DNA from: Nitrospinota bacterium | GTDB taxonomy: Bacteria; Tectomicrobia; Entotheonellia; J063 | Direction of reading: 5' to 3' | NCBI GenBank assembly: GCA_003696125.1 | Contig: RFHZ01000782.1 | Coordinates: 1 to 7,623 of the forward strand | Length of the DNA stretch: 7,623 bases | In this document: one piece after another, positions 6,482 through 7,623 of the stretch | How positions within the stretch are numbered: the stretch's first letter is position 1 | Layout: each line of letters starts with the position of its first letter | The notes under the pieces: generated by a model | What the model saw: only the letters and a program-made list of their open reading frames with translations | The model's database searches: none | What the model was told of the DNA's origin: nothing | Translations under genes and position numbers: made by a program

Positions 6482-7623
6482 ATGCGAACCTATTCCACCA
6501 TACGAGCCGCCGGCTGGTTCTTCACCGGCTATCCGGCCACAAGGTATGCCCGCCTGCTCCAGAGGGCAGAACAGTGGTCCAGGGTAGAGCTGGAAGAGTA
6601 TCGAAACGCAAAGATACGAGACCTCATCACGCACTGTTACGACAACGTACCGTACTACAGACGGGTCATGGAGGAACGAAAACTCCTCCCGCAGGATATA
6701 CAGAGAGCCGAAGACCTGGCCAGACTCCCCATCTTGACCAAGAGGGTTATCCAGGACACGCCGGACGATTTGTTGGCCCGCAATGTGGCAAGTAGGCGTG
6801 TTTCCTGGTCCAAGACCGGTGGGACCACCGGGCAGCCGACACGGGTCTGCAAGAATATCGAGTGTATCGCCTGGGAGAGCATGTGTCATGAACGGGGGCT
6901 ACGGTGGGGTGGTCTGGGACCGGATGAACCGAGGATACGGCTCTTTGGGGGCTCTCTGGGCATCAACCGTACCCGGTGGACCACGCGGCTACGGGACCTG
7001 TTTTTGCGACGCGATCTCTTCTTGCCGGCTTTTGAACTGCGTACCGATACGGTAGCCGCCTATGGCGAGAAGATTCGTCGCTCAAAATACCGTTTCCTGG
7101 TAGGGTATGCTTCGGCCATCTACCGGCTGGCCGTGCTGGCCGAGGAGATGCATCAACCCCTGACCTTTGATGCTGTCTTTCCCACGGCCGAGTTGCTCCT
7201 TCCCGAATGGGCCGAGGTGATTCGCACCGCCTTCAAGTGTGCCGTGCTCCCCTACTACGGTTGTGGGGAGGTGAACTCCTTAGGATACTCGATCCCGGGG
7301 AGCAGGGGGTACCTGATCCCAGAAGAACACGTCCTGATCGAGATCATGCATCCTGACGGATCGACACAGGGTGGCGGGGAAGGCCAGTTTCTCATTACCG
7401 ATCTCGATAACTACGCCATGCCGGTTATCCGCTATGCCAATGGCGATGCAGGACAGATCGGTTATCAACCACAAGGACCCTTCCCCTTTACCCGGATTGA
7501 GAGGCTGGATGGGCGGTATAACAGCTTTCTGATGACCGATACCGGAGAGCTGATCTCCGGGGTCATCGGCACGCATGTCTTTCGTAACCTCCCCTCGGTC
7601 AAAAGTTATCGCATCATACAAGA
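6482..7623 (+). CDS. CapK/PaaK-like adenylate-forming protein, 3' end missing
   Basis: An open frame from ATG 6482 runs for 380 codons to the window edge with no stop. It belongs to the adenylate-forming superfamily in the branch named CapK, common in capsule and O-antigen loci and of uncertain function. Seen in order: NVPYYR (55-60), LPILTK (82-87), phosphate loop SKTGGTTGQPTR (110-121), LPYYGCGEVNSLG (256-268), ITDLDNYAMPVIRYANGDAG (305-324) and LDGRYNSFL (342-350). Compared with the first ligase, the phosphate loop reads TGGTTG, the GRxDD hinge is changed to GRYNS, and the C-x-C metal ligands are missing. Preferred start ATG 6482 has AGAGG 5 bases upstream; ATG 6479 is adjacent to that site and less likely. 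It begins 11 bases after the glycosyltransferase stop. A role in adding an acyl group to the glycan is possible; inactivity as an enzyme is also possible. Confidence 0.88.
   Translation, partial: MRTYSTIRAAGWFFTGYPATRYARLLQRAEQWSRVELEEYRNAKIRDLITHCYDNVPYYRRVMEERKLLPQDIQRAEDLARLPILTKRVIQDTPDDLLARNVASRRVSWSKTGGTTGQPTRVCKNIECIAWESMCHERGLRWGGLGPDEPRIRLFGGSLGINRTRWTTRLRDLFLRRDLFLPAFELRTDTVAAYGEKIRRSKYRFLVGYASAIYRLAVLAEEMHQPLTFDAVFPTAELLLPEWAEVIRTAFKCAVLPYYGCGEVNSLGYSIPGSRGYLIPEEHVLIEIMHPDGSTQGGGEGQFLITDLDNYAMPVIRYANGDAGQIGYQPQGPFPFTRIERLDGRYNSFLMTDTGELISGVIGTHVFRNLPSVKSYRIIQ

Overview
The window is one + strand gene cluster of about 58% G+C by eye, probably from an uncultured or little-studied bacterium. 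Its gaps hold short repeats, perfect palindromes and low-complexity heptamers of a kind common in some environmental lineages such as Chloroflexi. That affiliation is only a guess; no rRNA or other marker gene is present. The genes fit biosynthesis of a surface glycan or glycolipid that may carry an aromatic acyl unit.

Layout. The 3' end of an unrecognised gene (1-100) is followed by a repeat-rich gap (101-374). Six co-directional genes follow: a chorismate pyruvate-lyase-like protein (375-968); a PaaK-like adenylate-forming ligase (1115-2434); a fusion of a Gfo/Idh/MocA sugar-nucleotide oxidoreductase with a left-handed beta-helix acyltransferase (2499-4076); a DegT-family PLP sugar aminotransferase (4019-5182); a GT4-like glycosyltransferase (5175-6470); and a second, CapK-type ligase-like protein that runs off the right edge (6482-7623). 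The last four overlap or lie within 11 bases of each other, so they form a tight operon. The two aromatic-acid genes sit just upstream with larger gaps (146 and 64 bases).

How the genes may work together. The oxidoreductase, aminotransferase and acyltransferase are the three activities that turn a UDP-N-acetylglucosamine-type uronic acid into its 2,3-diacetamido form (WbpB/WbpE/WbpD or WlbA/WlbC/WlbB logic). Here the first and third enzymes are one polypeptide. The glycosyltransferase could transfer that sugar or another. The lyase would make 4-hydroxybenzoate from chorismate and the first ligase could activate it, which suggests an aromatic ester, amide or starter unit on the product. That link rests on gene order and family knowledge, not on direct evidence.

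Most notable points. The fusion gene has no ATG, GTG or TTG that keeps its NAD-binding loop; the best start is an ATA behind a strong Shine-Dalgarno sequence. A chorismate lyase and an acyl-adenylating ligase are placed next to an amino-sugar operon. The second ligase has lost the metal-site residues visible in the first. No CRISPR array, tRNA, rRNA or mobile element was seen.
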